Source: Rubrivivax sp.
GTDB lineage: Bacteria; Pseudomonadota; Gammaproteobacteria; Burkholderiales; Burkholderiaceae_C
Assembly: GCA_024641945.1 (NCBI GenBank)
Contig: JAHECD010000009.1
Span: 1-64,000 of the forward strand
DNA: 64,000 nucleotides
Direction of reading: 5' to 3'
Part shown: in pieces, positions 35,274 to 43,277 of the stretch
Layout of the letters: each line of letters opens with the position of its first letter
Position numbering within the stretch: the first letter of the stretch is position 1
Notes under the pieces: generated by a model
Database searches by the model: none
Seen by the model: only the letters and a program-made list of their open reading frames with translations
Told to the model about the DNA's origin: nothing
Position numbers and translations under genes: made by a program

Positions 35274-35296
35274 CGGCCGGGCGCGGCCGCTAGGCG
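35267..35296. terminator. Hairpin between convergent genes
   Basis: CGCCTAGCGGCC and GGCCGCTAGGCG form a perfect 12-bp stem with a 6-base loop, spanning the stop codon of the nitronate monooxygenase gene. It could end or protect transcripts from both sides. There is no T-run. Confidence 0.55.
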
Positions 35297-35314
35297 GGGG
35301 CGGGTCCGCGGCGC

Positions 35315-36073
35315 TCAGATGTCGCCCATGATCTGCTCGCGTGTGAGCAGGCGCGTGGTCAGGCGGTCGACGTCGTCGTACGAATACTGCGGGCCCTTGA
35401 CGCTGCGAAGGTGCTGCACGAATTCGCGGATCTCGTGATCGTTGTCGATGATGATGTACTTGATGTCGTTGGCGGTGAACTCGAGGCGCAGGTCAACCAC
35501 GGCCGCATCCACGGCGGCCTTGTTTTCGGGCACGGCGTAGTAGTCGCCACCGACCACCATGTCGCACTCGACTTCATACGACGGCACGTGGCGCCACTCG
35601 CGCTCGTCCGAGAACCGGTAGTTGGCGATGGTCCCACCCTTGCGGACGAGGTTGCCCTCGTAGTTCTTGATGTAGCGCAGCACGTCGACGACCGCCTTCT
35701 GCTCGCGCGTCCAGTTGTCCGGATCACCGTCACCAGGGCCACCACGCCCGCGCGCAAAGTGGTTGTAGGCCAGGCGATAACTCGCCGAAAGCGTCGAGCC
35801 GCTGGCCACGTACAGCACCGGGTTGAGGCCCATCTTGTTGCCCCATGCCTTGGTCAGGCCGATGCCGTAGTGGCCGTACTTGGCGATATGGTCCTTCACC
35901 TCGGACAGCGGGATGTCGCAGAAGCTGACCATCGGTACGTGAAAGACGGTCGGATTGCCGTCGAGCACGATCGACTCCTTGCAATAGAAGACGCGGAAGC
36001 TCTCGATGAGGATCTTCTTCAACGCCTCCTTGTCGTGCGTGAAGTGGATCAGCGTGTTCGCACTCAGCGGCAT
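35315..36073 (-). CDS. AbiGi-like abortive-infection antitoxin family protein
   Basis: ATG 36073 has AAGGAG upstream. The 252-residue protein begins SANTLIHFTHDKEALKKILI and has VPMVSFCDIPLSEVKDHIAK and YGHYGIGLTKAWGNKMGLNP, the pattern of the AbiGi family, the antitoxin half of AbiG phage-exclusion systems of Gram-positive bacteria. The middle contains a charged helix (REQKAVVDVLRYIKNYEGN) and SDEREWRHVPSYE. No AbiGii-type nucleotidyltransferase toxin is adjacent. The unknown gene 58 bases upstream is on the same strand and may be its partner. Function here is unproven. Confidence 0.72.
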   Translation of the reverse strand: MPLSANTLIHFTHDKEALKKILIESFRVFYCKESIVLDGNPTVFHVPMVSFCDIPLSEVKDHIAKYGHYGIGLTKAWGNKMGLNPVLYVASGSTLSASYRLAYNHFARGRGGPGDGDPDNWTREQKAVVDVLRYIKNYEGNLVRKGGTIANYRFSDEREWRHVPSYEVECDMVVGGDYYAVPENKAAVDAAVVDLRLEFTANDIKYIIIDNDHEIREFVQHLRSVKGPQYSYDDVDRLTTRLLTREQIMGDI

Positions 36074-36131
36074 GTTCGTGCTCCTTCATCAGGTTCGACG
36101 CTCGTCCGCACAGTGGCGGGCGCCAGGCGGG

Positions 36132-36668
36132 CTAGCGCCCTCGGCGCTGGACCTTCCAGCCGGTGCGGTGCGGCTTGACGCTGGCGATGCACACGGCGTG
36201 TGCCAGGCCGCATCCGGGTGTGCCCGGCCACCGGGCGCCGTGGCGCGCCGACGGATTGACCGGCAAGAGCACCACCTGGGCCTCCTCGCGGGTACGCGTG
36301 AATTCCACGTCGCCGCCCACTGCGGGCATCGGCTTCACGGCGGTTTCGGCATAGGCGACGGCCACGAACTGTGGCACGACCAGGCCCGTCAACGACAACC
36401 GCGTCTCGGCCGCGACGACGATCTCGTTGCCCGCACAGTCGATGGCCAGCCCGGGTTTCACACGCACCTGCTCGGGCGATTCGAGGCTCACGTCCAACCC
36501 GCCCACGACGCCCCAACCATGCAGGAACCGGTTGTGCCGTCGCAACCGCGCGAGCAGGTACTGCTGCTCCTGTTGCAGGTCTTCGACCGAGAGCAACTGC
36601 CCGGTGAAATAGCGCACGCGTTCGAGGTTGCCTTCGATGTCCAATTCGCTCTCCCGGTGATGGGTCAT
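36132..36668 (-). CDS. Protein of unknown function upstream of the AbiGi-like gene
   Basis: The start is ATG 36668 (MTHHRESELDIEGNLERVRY); upstream residues in the open frame are not used. The 178-residue protein has a helical N-terminal segment YFTGQLLSVEDLQQEQQYLL followed by HNRFLHGWGVVGGLDVSLES, a block I have seen in uncharacterised proteins, some linked with phage-tail-like clusters, but cannot assign with certainty. The rest alternates strands (VRVKPGLAIDCAGNEIVVAA). No signal peptide. It lies 58 bases before the AbiGi-like gene on the same strand. Confidence 0.65.
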   Translation of the reverse strand: MTHHRESELDIEGNLERVRYFTGQLLSVEDLQQEQQYLLARLRRHNRFLHGWGVVGGLDVSLESPEQVRVKPGLAIDCAGNEIVVAAETRLSLTGLVVPQFVAVAYAETAVKPMPAVGGDVEFTRTREEAQVVLLPVNPSARHGARWPGTPGCGLAHAVCIASVKPHRTGWKVQRRGR

Positions 36669-36687
36669 TCCACCATGAGGTGTCGTC

Positions 36688-36972
36688 TCAAGCCTTGCTG
36701 TCGCGCGGCCCGAATCGGGCCACGGCCCGTTCCCGCGCCTTGGCCGCCTCGACATCGCGGTGCTTCGGCCCGGCGGTGGTGACGAGCGAGGCGATCAGGA
36801 GCCGCGCGGACGCTGCCACCTCGTCCACCGCGCGGTCGAAGGCGGCCGCATTGGCCTGTGACGGCACGTTGAAACCGCTGAGCTTGCGCACGAACTGGAG
36901 CGACGCGTCACGTATCTCCAGTTCCGTTGCCGGCGGCGAGAAATTGAAAAGGGTCTTGATGCTTCTGCACAT
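36688..36972 (-). CDS. DUF2277 family protein
   Basis: The true start is ATG 36972 (MCRSIKTLFNFSPPATELEI). The 94-residue product fits DUF2277 from end to end, with LQFVRKLSGFNVPSQANAAA and FDRAVDEVAASARLLI followed by an Arg/Ala/Lys tail. These small cytosolic helical proteins are widespread and uncharacterised. The longer open frame is Cys/Arg-rich and not real. It lies 19 bases upstream of the unknown gene at 36132 on the same strand. Confidence 0.88.
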   Translation of the reverse strand: MCRSIKTLFNFSPPATELEIRDASLQFVRKLSGFNVPSQANAAAFDRAVDEVAASARLLIASLVTTAGPKHRDVEAAKARERAVARFGPRDSKA

Positions 36973-37064
36973 GGCCAAGATCGCTCCATCCACGGGTCGA
37001 TCGCATCGTAGCGCCGCATCCGGACAGCGCTCACACGCCTCTGGCGCGGCGCCGTGGGCGCGCG

Positions 37065-37271
37065 TCACTTTCTGTGTTCTGGTCGGAGCAGGCGCACGGC
37101 CCACAGACAAAGGCCGCCCGACACCAGCGTCGAAATGACGAAGAACGGGTCGGTCAACACATGACCCCCCTCGACGGCAAGACGCACCAGGTGAATCGCA
37201 ACGACAAGTCCATAGACCACACCGCTCGCAATCAGATAAGGCTTCAAGGTGTCCTCCGGAAACCGCGCCAC
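37065..37271 (-). CDS. Small two-helix membrane protein
   Basis: The 68-residue product MARFPEDTLKPYLIASGVVY... has two hydrophobic helices, one ending YGLVVAIHLVRLAVEGG and one FFVISTLVSGGLCLWAVRLL, and a basic tail. It has GGA upstream of the ATG. No named family is recognised, but composition and compact form support a real inner-membrane protein. Confidence 0.6.
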   Translation of the reverse strand: MARFPEDTLKPYLIASGVVYGLVVAIHLVRLAVEGGHVLTDPFFVISTLVSGGLCLWAVRLLRPEHRK

Positions 37272-37387
37272 GTCCGCCGCGTTCGACTGGCGGCCACGGC
37301 AGCATCGAGTGTGTCACGACCGGCGTCGCGCAGTTCGACGGCCGCACATCGGCGCTTTGCGCCGAGGCACCGGCGACTGCCAACCGA

Positions 37388-38017
37388 TCAGCGCCGGGGC
37401 TCGAGTGCCAGGATCGACAGTCCGGCGGCGATGAAGGTCGCGCCGGCGCCGATATTGGCGGCCGCCACGGCGCGCGGCCGCCGCTCGAGCCAGCCGGACA
37501 GTTGTGCTGCGAAGCTGCCGAGCAGCGTGAAGATCACGGCGGTCAACAGCGCGAAGATGGCGCCGTAGACGAGCATCTGCACGTGGACCGGCCCACGCGC
37601 CACGGATACGAACTGCGGGATGAACGCCACGACGAAGAGCCCCGGCTTCGGGTTCAGCACATTGGACAGCAGCCCCGTCGCAAAGATGCGCCACAGCGGC
37701 TGCCGGCTGGCGGGCACGAAGGACACCAGATTCCTCGACCGGATGGCCTTGAACCCGAGCCACACCAGGTACGCCGCGCCCGCGGCCTTGACGACCCAGA
37801 ACGCCGCGGGCGACGTCTGCAGCACCAGCGCCAGGCCGAGCGTGGCGGCCAGCGTATGGACCATGATGCCCAGCCCGGCGCCGACCGAACTCAGCGCTGC
37901 GGCGGCGCGCCCCTGGCTCAGCCCGCGGCTGATCGCGAGCAGGTTGTCGGGGCCGGGCGCGATGACGACGACCATCACCGCCGTCAGGTAGGCGGCCAGG
38001 ATTTCAGGCGGGAACAT
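37388..38017 (-). CDS. LysE/RhtB-family amino-acid exporter
   Basis: ATG 38017 (MFPPEILAAYLTAVMVVVIA) starts a 209-residue protein with the family N-terminal motif APGPDNLLAISRGLSQGRAA, then hydrophobic segments VGAGLGIMVHTLAATLGLAL, AAGAAYLVWLGFKAIRSR and FATGLLSNVLNPKPGLFVVA. LysE/RhtB proteins export amino acids such as lysine, homoserine or threonine through the inner membrane. The substrate is not predictable here. The longer upstream open frame belongs to the overlapping VOC gene. Confidence 0.9.
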   Translation of the reverse strand: MFPPEILAAYLTAVMVVVIAPGPDNLLAISRGLSQGRAAAALSSVGAGLGIMVHTLAATLGLALVLQTSPAAFWVVKAAGAAYLVWLGFKAIRSRNLVSFVPASRQPLWRIFATGLLSNVLNPKPGLFVVAFIPQFVSVARGPVHVQMLVYGAIFALLTAVIFTLLGSFAAQLSGWLERRPRAVAAANIGAGATFIAAGLSILALEPRR

Positions 38018-38052
38018 GCCGGCGAGTGTAGGAGCCTGCAGTTCCCTGGGTT

Positions 38053-38445
38053 TCAGGTACGCGGCAGCGGTTGGAGCATGCTGACGCGGTTGCCCTCGGT
38101 GTCCATGAACGACACATACCGGCCGACGCCCGGAATGTCCATCGGTTCGCCGAGCACCTTGCCGCCGGCCTGGCGCACCTTCTGCATCGATGCGCCGAGT
38201 TCCTCCACCGCGATCACGACCGAGGGGCAAGGCGACGGAATGTCCGGTCGTTTCTCGAAGAAGCCGCCGTTGATGGCGCCGGGCTCGGTCGGCCGACTGC
38301 CGACCGTGGGCGTCGTCGTGGCGAGCACGTAGTGGCCCATCTGGGCCCCCAGCGCCTGCATGCCCCAGCCGAAGGCACGCTCGTAGAACGACGCGGCGCG
38401 GGCCGGGTCTTCGTAGGGCATCTCGAAATGAACCACGGGATCCAT
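38053..38445 (-). CDS. VOC-family (glyoxalase-like) protein
   Basis: Starts at ATG 38445 (MDPVVHFEMPYEDPARAASF) behind GAGGAGA. The 130-residue product has the paired beta-alpha-beta modules of the vicinal-oxygen-chelate superfamily: FYERAFGWGMQALGAQMGHY and VGRYVSFMDTEGNRVSMLQP. The last part holds the typical D-x-E-G-N turn. Function among VOC proteins (lyase, dioxygenase, resistance) cannot be told. LysE lies 35 bases downstream on the same strand. Confidence 0.88.
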   Translation of the reverse strand: MDPVVHFEMPYEDPARAASFYERAFGWGMQALGAQMGHYVLATTTPTVGSRPTEPGAINGGFFEKRPDIPSPCPSVVIAVEELGASMQKVRQAGGKVLGEPMDIPGVGRYVSFMDTEGNRVSMLQPLPRT

Positions 38446-38536
38446 GGGCGGTCTCCTCTGCAAGGTTGAACCGTTGGCTGCGAGGCCGCGGGTCAGCGGT
38501 GCGGGCGGTCGAAGCGCCGCGCTGCAAGCGGTCTCG

Positions 38537-39001
38537 TCACGCCGTCTGCGGACGCCGGATATCGACCTTCATCGTCTTGAAGTCGGCCGGCCCGGAGGTA
38601 TGTTCGTGCACGATCTTCCAGACGCCACCGCGCCGGACGAGCACGATCGTCAGCCGGTTGTTCAGCGAGCGCAAAGGGCGGCCGTCGGGCGACAGCGCGG
38701 TGAAGGTGAGAAAGGCCTGCGCCGTCGCCACATCGTGGCCGGCATGCACCCGCAGGTCGTCCACGCCGACCGCCACGCGCTCGTCGCCCAGCGAGCCGAA
38801 CCAGCCTTGCGCCATGGCGCGCCAGGCGTCGATGCCGTCATGCGACCAGGCGCCCCACATGTCGTAGACCTGCACGTCGTGTGTGTACAGCGCGACGAAG
38901 GTGTCGACGTCCTTGGCCAGCACGGCCGCCTGGTAGGCGGCGAGCACGGCTTCGATCGACGCGACAGCGTTGGCGGTGTGATCGGTTTCCTGGGTCTTCA
39001 T
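38537..39001 (-). CDS. SnoaL-like/NTF2-fold protein
   Basis: ATG 39001 (MKTQETDHTANAVASIEAVL) gives 154 residues with the SnoaL/ketosteroid-isomerase-like layout: helix AVLAAYQAAVLAKDVDTFVA, then VYDMWGAWSHDGIDAWRAMA and strands ending in GGVWKIVHEHTSGPADF. This is the pattern of the SgcJ/EcaC-type group. It could bind or isomerise a small hydrophobic molecule; the substrate is unknown. It is upstream of the VOC gene on the same strand. Confidence 0.85.
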   Translation of the reverse strand: MKTQETDHTANAVASIEAVLAAYQAAVLAKDVDTFVALYTHDVQVYDMWGAWSHDGIDAWRAMAQGWFGSLGDERVAVGVDDLRVHAGHDVATAQAFLTFTALSPDGRPLRSLNNRLTIVLVRRGGVWKIVHEHTSGPADFKTMKVDIRRPQTA

Positions 39002-39091
39002 GGCATCAGCCGCGTCGGCAAAGGACAGCCCTTCGACTCCACGACGCACGGGCAACAGAAAAATCGACAACCTTTGCATGCATGGCGCCCC

Positions 39092-39367
39092 TCAGCGCCG
39101 CGTCTTGCGCTGACGGTCGTACTTGGGCCAATACTGGAACTCGTCCTCGTGGACCTCGATGTCCACCTCCGCCACGCGCATCTGCAGCCGCTCCTGCACA
39201 TCCGCGACGGCCTTGTTGTAGATGCTCGGCCCCACTTCTTCGAGGAAAAAGCCCAGCAGTCCGCTCGCAGCGATATTGCCGATCTTTTCGTCCATGTTTT
39301 CGAGGAAATAGCGCTCGAGCGACGCCACGGCTTCCTTGTGCACGTCCTTGGGCAGTTCGATCGGCAT
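39092..39367 (-). CDS. DUF2164 family protein
   Basis: The 91-residue protein MPIELPKDVHKEAVASLERY... continues with FLENMDEKIGNIAASGLLGF and FFLEEVGPSIYNKAVADVQE, matching DUF2164, small cytosolic helical proteins of Proteobacteria without known function. It has AGGAGAC upstream of the ATG. It is between the SnoaL-like and DUF488 genes on the same strand. Confidence 0.88.
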   Translation of the reverse strand: MPIELPKDVHKEAVASLERYFLENMDEKIGNIAASGLLGFFLEEVGPSIYNKAVADVQERLQMRVAEVDIEVHEDEFQYWPKYDRQRKTRR

Positions 39368-39389
39368 CGTGTCTCCTGTTCGTTCGTCT

Positions 39390-39776
39390 TCAACCCACGT
39401 CGGCGCCGCTCGCCGCCAGCAGTTCGCGCAGCACCGAGCGATGGCAATGCGTTTCGTCCGCGCAATAGCAGCCGACGGAAAAGTGGTTCTGCCGCGAGAG
39501 CGCCGCGAGCAGCGCGATCGTGTGTGCGTTCTCCGGCGCCGCCATTTCGGCGCGGTACTTGCGCACGAACACGGCCCACTGCGCCGGTGTCGCGGCCGCC
39601 TGGCCGAGCTTCATCGTCTGCGCGCTCGGTGCAAGGTTGGGGAACCAGACGTCGTACCAATCCTGCGATGCGAACGCCGCCTTGGGCACGCCGCGCGGCG
39701 GGCGCCGCACGGTACCGATGCGCACGCCCTCGCCCGCCTGACGCGGGCTGCCGAGCCTGAGGATGCGAACCGCCAT
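39390..39776 (-). CDS. DUF488 family protein
   Basis: The start is ATG 39776 (MAVRILRLGSPRQAGEGVRI) with CAGGAGT upstream. The 128-residue product has the family features RIGTVRRPPRGVPKAAFASQ, DVWFPNLAPS and the C-terminal VGCYCADETHCHRSVLRELL, whose Cys-x-Cys and Cys-His pairs are typical of DUF488. Biochemical role unknown; some members are linked to stress or nucleic-acid metabolism. Confidence 0.87.
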   Translation of the reverse strand: MAVRILRLGSPRQAGEGVRIGTVRRPPRGVPKAAFASQDWYDVWFPNLAPSAQTMKLGQAAATPAQWAVFVRKYRAEMAAPENAHTIALLAALSRQNHFSVGCYCADETHCHRSVLRELLAASGADVG

Positions 39777-39894
39777 CGAAGACTCCTGTTCAGACCATGT
39801 TGGAGACGCGCGATCCGCCTCGAAGTACGCACTGTGCCTGCCCGCCGACGTGGTGCGCCTTGGACACGGCACCGAGGTCGATCTCATCGGCCGC

Positions 39895-40233
39895 CTACTT
39901 GCCAGCCTTCGGCGGCAGCGTGGCCACGAACCGCATGCACCGATCGACCCAGAAAGCCAGCGCGTCATCGGTCTCGATGCCCGGGGCATCGATGAAGACG
40001 TAGCCGTTCATCGGCCGACCTGTGAAGTCCATCTCCCGGACGTGTGGGCGGCGCAGCGAATCGGCATGGGCGTCCTTGCCGACGCGGGCCATCAGCGCCG
40101 TGCCCGACACACCGACGACCATCGAGCCGTGCAGCAGAAACGCGATGCCGCCGAACATCCGCTTCTCGGACACGCCCACGCGTCCGGCGACCGACTCCCG
40201 GATGCGCTGCGCAAGACCTTCGTCGTAAGCCAT
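39895..40233 (-). CDS. TfoX N-terminal domain protein
   Basis: ATG 40233 (MAYDEGLAQRIRESVAGRVG) gives 112 residues. SEKRMFGGIAFLLHGSMVVG and VREMDFTGRPMNGYVFID are the hallmark blocks of TfoX N-terminal domain proteins. The C-terminal TfoX domain is absent, as is common in stand-alone members, so a competence role should not be assumed. It lies 51 bases downstream of an exported-protein gene on the same strand. Confidence 0.88.
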   Translation of the reverse strand: MAYDEGLAQRIRESVAGRVGVSEKRMFGGIAFLLHGSMVVGVSGTALMARVGKDAHADSLRRPHVREMDFTGRPMNGYVFIDAPGIETDDALAFWVDRCMRFVATLPPKAGK

Positions 40234-40283
40234 GGGTTCCCCTGGTGTCCAGTTCGACGTTCGACCGCGTGACGTTCGGATCG

Positions 40284-40817
40284 TCAGCGCGGGTAGGCGC
40301 AGACCATGAGCTGCGCGGTCGAATCCCGGCCAGCCCGCGGCGGCGGCGCCATCGTCCCGGTGCACTGGCTGCGCTCGCCGGGATAGGCGCGTGCCACGCC
40401 CATGCCGCCGGCGGCGCCGCTGCCGGCCGCCCAGTTGTCCGCCAGCAGCACGAAGTTCTCGGTACGCCGGCGCGGCTTGGCGTTCGTGGTACCGGGCTCC
40501 ACCGCCCTGACATAACCGACGAATACGACCACGCGATGGACACGCTGGCCGGCACGCGCCTGCGCAGACAATGCGCGCAGCCGGTCGCGCAGACCCGAGA
40601 GCAGCCGCTTCGCCTCGGAGACCGACTTGCCCTCGAGGCTGGGAGCCACGGCCTCGAATTCCATCCGGACATCACGCGTGAGCAGCGCCGTGGCCTGCGG
40701 GCCGCCGCCGGGCTGCGCATGCGACAGGGGCGTGACGAACAGCGCTGCCAGCAACAAGAGCCACGCCCATGTGCATGCGCCCCGCAGCCCTGCGCGCGCC
40801 GGCAGTCCGCCGTTCAT
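40284..40817 (-). CDS. Exported protein of unknown function
   Basis: The start at ATG 40817 overlaps the stop of the upstream membrane gene (ATGA). The 177-residue product has a signal peptide (ACTWAWLLLLAALFVTPLSH, cleavage after SHAQ) and a mature part with helix SVSEAKRLLSGLRDRLRALS followed by strands VHRVVVFVGYVRAV and NFVLLADNWAAG. No family recognised. Translational coupling suggests it works with the two membrane proteins encoded before it. Confidence 0.65.
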   Translation of the reverse strand: MNGGLPARAGLRGACTWAWLLLLAALFVTPLSHAQPGGGPQATALLTRDVRMEFEAVAPSLEGKSVSEAKRLLSGLRDRLRALSAQARAGQRVHRVVVFVGYVRAVEPGTTNAKPRRRTENFVLLADNWAAGSGAAGGMGVARAYPGERSQCTGTMAPPPRAGRDSTAQLMVCAYPR

Positions 40818-41086
40818 GTCAGCGCAGCCACACTGCCCAGCACGCTGGCCCAGAGAGCCGCGAGGACGCCAAGAAAGCGCCGAGCAGTCCGCTCCCGACG
40901 CGCGGCAGCCGCGTGCACGAGCCAGGCCAGCACGGGCACCTGACCAACCATGAGCAACTGGAAGACGTGCGCCGCAGCGCCCTCGTCCTGATCGTGAACG
41001 ATGCCGAAGACCACGGCATGCCCGAGCACCAGCACGAGCGCCGCCAGGCACATGCCGATGGCCGCCATGCCGCTCAGGCGGCTCAT
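40814..41086 (-). CDS. Small membrane protein, coupled to exported protein
   Basis: ATG 41086 (MSRLSGMAAIGMCLAALVLV) has AGGGGAG six bases upstream; an earlier ATG at 41110 is possible. The 90-residue product has about three hydrophobic helices: AAIGMCLAALVLVLGHAVVF, HVFQLLMVGQVPVLAWLVHA and FLGVLAALWASVLGSVAAL. No family recognised. Its stop overlaps the start of the exported-protein gene. Confidence 0.65.
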   Translation of the reverse strand: MSRLSGMAAIGMCLAALVLVLGHAVVFGIVHDQDEGAAAHVFQLLMVGQVPVLAWLVHAAAARRERTARRFLGVLAALWASVLGSVAALT

Positions 41087-41221
41087 GCGACTCCCCTGCA
41101 AAGTCACCATGGTGTCGATCCTTTCGCCGGTGGGCACTGCGTCGTCGAAAGCACCCCGATTCGCATCCGATCGTAGGGGATGGCCACGGCACCGGCAACC
41201 CGCTGCGGCAATGGTGCGCCG

Positions 41222-41899
41222 TCAGGCGCGTCGTCGACCGTCGCCCGAACCGCTGACCCCGCGGCGGAAGATGTCCGCCATCAGCGCGGCGGCGACAGGG
41301 AACAGCACCGCATACCCCACGATGCCGATATCGCGCACCCGCATGTCGGCGAGCGGCACGCCGGCCAACCCCGCGAAGGAAAGTACGGCGCTCGCCAGCA
41401 ACAGACGGCGCACGACCCGACGCCGGCCCGGGCCGTGCACGGACCACGCCAGGCACCAGGCCGCGAGCGCGAACAGCACGTCCCAGGCGAGGATGTCGAG
41501 CGCATAGGCGACCGACGGCCACTCGAACGCAAAAACCTGCCGCGCCCAGGGCGCGCCCGCGAACGCCGCCTGACCGCCGAGCGTGAGGATTGAAAAATGG
41601 ACCACACAGGTGACCCCGGCCGACATGCCCATGAAGGCCACGCCGGCCCCCGCCAGGGCCTTGCGCGGCGCACCCGCCGCTGCGTAGATCGCCACGGCGA
41701 ACACCACCATCGCCGGCGCGATGGCCAGGATCAGGACCTCCATCAGCGTGAACCATGGCGCCTGGATCGGACGATCCGGCGCCGGCAACGTGGCCAGCCC
41801 CACGCCGAGCACGACGGTATACAGCAGGCACAGCACCGCGACCGTGGCGCCAGCCATGGCCCCCAGGCGCTGCACGGTGGGCTCGCGGGCGTCGCTCAT
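41222..41899 (-). CDS. Polytopic membrane protein of unknown function
   Basis: ATG 41899 (MSDAREPTVQRLGAMAGATV) starts a 225-residue protein with about six hydrophobic segments, including ATVAVLCLLYTVVLGVGLAT, LILAIAPAMVVFAVAIYAAA and LLLASAVLSFAGLAGVPLAD. No charged-residue motif of a known transporter is evident. It is upstream of the small membrane gene and the exported-protein gene on the same strand. Confidence 0.7.
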   Translation of the reverse strand: MSDAREPTVQRLGAMAGATVAVLCLLYTVVLGVGLATLPAPDRPIQAPWFTLMEVLILAIAPAMVVFAVAIYAAAGAPRKALAGAGVAFMGMSAGVTCVVHFSILTLGGQAAFAGAPWARQVFAFEWPSVAYALDILAWDVLFALAAWCLAWSVHGPGRRRVVRRLLLASAVLSFAGLAGVPLADMRVRDIGIVGYAVLFPVAAALMADIFRRGVSGSGDGRRRA

Positions 41900-41948
41900 G
41901 GCGGCGGCGCTACCGCACCGGCAAACGCCTCTGCACGGCGCCGCATGC

Positions 41949-42458
41949 TCAGGGAAACATCGGGATCTGGGGCTCGATACCTTCGAGTTCCGATTCCGGG
42001 TGGTGCCGCTTGATGAGTGATTCGATGGCCTCGACACGGCTGCGGGGCACGTCGATCATCATCAACAGTTCGCCACGTGCGATCGCCTCTTCGAACTTCT
42101 GCAATCGGCCGCTCGGCAGGGCGACACCGATCATGCTGGACATCCAGGCGCCGAAGCCGGCACCGAAAACCGTCAACCCGAGCAGCGCGCCGCCACCCAG
42201 CACCAGCCCTGCAGGCGGGAACGTGACCGCGGCGACGCCCGCGAGCAAGCCCACCAGACCACCGGCCCCCACGCCGCGCTGGAGCGACGGCACGAGGTCC
42301 GTTCGCTGCGCGACGCCGGCGGCGGGCAGGTCCTCCATCGGCGTGCCATCCCGGGCCACGACGTGCAGATGACGCTCCTCGATGCGGGCCAGCAGCAGAT
42401 CGTCGACGATCGCGCGCGCGGTATTGACGTCCGGTGCCAGAAAGTAGAGCCTGCGCAT
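41949..42458 (-). CDS. DUF1269-like protein with glycine-rich membrane segment
   Basis: ATG 42458 (MRRLYFLAPDVNTARAIVDD) with GAGGTC upstream gives 169 residues; ATG 42476 is an alternative. The N-terminal ferredoxin-like alpha/beta part (LARIEERHLHVVARDGTPME) is followed by a glycine-rich hydrophobic stretch (GVGAGGLVGLLAGVAAVTFP, GGGALLGLTVFGAGFGAWM) and a second alpha/beta part ending in LIKRHHPESELEG. This resembles DUF1269/general-stress-type membrane proteins. An Fnr-type palindrome lies about 70 bases upstream. Confidence 0.72.
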   Translation of the reverse strand: MRRLYFLAPDVNTARAIVDDLLLARIEERHLHVVARDGTPMEDLPAAGVAQRTDLVPSLQRGVGAGGLVGLLAGVAAVTFPPAGLVLGGGALLGLTVFGAGFGAWMSSMIGVALPSGRLQKFEEAIARGELLMMIDVPRSRVEAIESLIKRHHPESELEGIEPQIPMFP

Positions 42459-42526
42459 GATCGACCTCACTTTCATGCTGTGGAGAGTGCGATGACGCAA
42501 CTTACGCATCCTGTGCCGGTGACGCC

Positions 42527-42540
42527 TTGACGGCGCGCAA
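42527..42540. promoter_or_regulatory. Fnr-type palindrome before DUF1269-like gene
   Basis: TTGACGGCGCGCAA lies about 69 bases upstream of the DUF1269-like start. Half-sites are TTGAC and CGCAA. Confidence 0.4.
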
Positions 42541-42662
42541 TGCCCCGCGGCACCGACACCGCTAAGCGGGCGCATCACGCGCCTGGTCTGCGGCGATACA
42601 AGCGGCGCGCCGCGTGTCCCACGTGGCGGACCCATGCCGGAACACGCCTTTGACCGGACGGT

Positions 42663-43007
42663 CTACGCCGGATATTCACGCGGGCGTGGCTTCTCGTCAC
42701 CGCGGCGCTTGCGGACGAGGTCCTCAAGACGGCGTGTCATATCGTCGAAGGCATCGCGCAGCGCGACGTAGACGTCCTCCCGCTCCACGCGGTCGACCAC
42801 GAGCTCGTGGCCGGGCAGCGTGAGGTCGATGCGCACGCCGAAGGGGCGCCCCTGCTGCTGATGCTTCTGCAGCAGGTCTACGACGACGCGGCACGACACG
42901 ATGTCGCTCGCAAAACGGTCGAGCTTCTCGGCCCTTCTGCGCACCGCGTCCTGCACGGCGTCCGAGCGCTCCATGCCATGAAAGTTGATCTGCAAGGTCT
43001 GTTTCAT
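42663..43007 (-). CDS. hpf: Ribosome hibernation-promoting factor, short form
   Basis: The start is ATG 43007 (MKQTLQINFHGMERSDAVQD) behind GGAGGG. The 114-residue product has the beta-alpha-beta-beta-beta-alpha fold of HPF/RaiA, with VRRRAEKLDRFASDIVSCRV and FGVRIDLTLPGHELVVDRVE, and a basic tail. It lacks the dimerisation domain of long HPF. It should bind the 30S decoding centre and inactivate ribosomes during starvation or low oxygen. A weak palindrome is about 115 bases upstream (see rejected list). Confidence 0.88.
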   Translation of the reverse strand: MKQTLQINFHGMERSDAVQDAVRRRAEKLDRFASDIVSCRVVVDLLQKHQQQGRPFGVRIDLTLPGHELVVDRVEREDVYVALRDAFDDMTRRLEDLVRKRRGDEKPRPREYPA

Positions 43008-43277
43008 CGGGCCCTCCGTGGTCGGCGCGCCCCCGGGCCCCTTCATGACGCCGTCACCGGCGCCGAGGACACGGTATCGCGCCCGTTACCGACACGCTAC
43101 TGCGCGCGGCGAGGCACGCCATTGACGCAGCGCAGCCCGCGGTCTTGCGCCAGCGCGCACCGCACGTCCAGGGGAATCGCGGCCGCCAAGCGCGCGTGGA
43201 GCCAGACGACGTACCCGGCGAACCGGTCTTGGCTGCAGCCGGCAGAATGTGCGCCGGCACCCCAAGGAGATGGGCAC

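Noticed and set aside
39895-40233. Calling the TfoX-like gene a competence regulator
   Set aside because: Only the N-terminal domain is present; such stand-alone proteins are widespread and not linked to competence.
43122-43135. TTGACGCAGCGCAG upstream of hpf as a further Fnr-type box
   Set aside because: The right half ends CAG instead of CAA, breaking the most conserved part of the site, and it is about 115 bases from the start.
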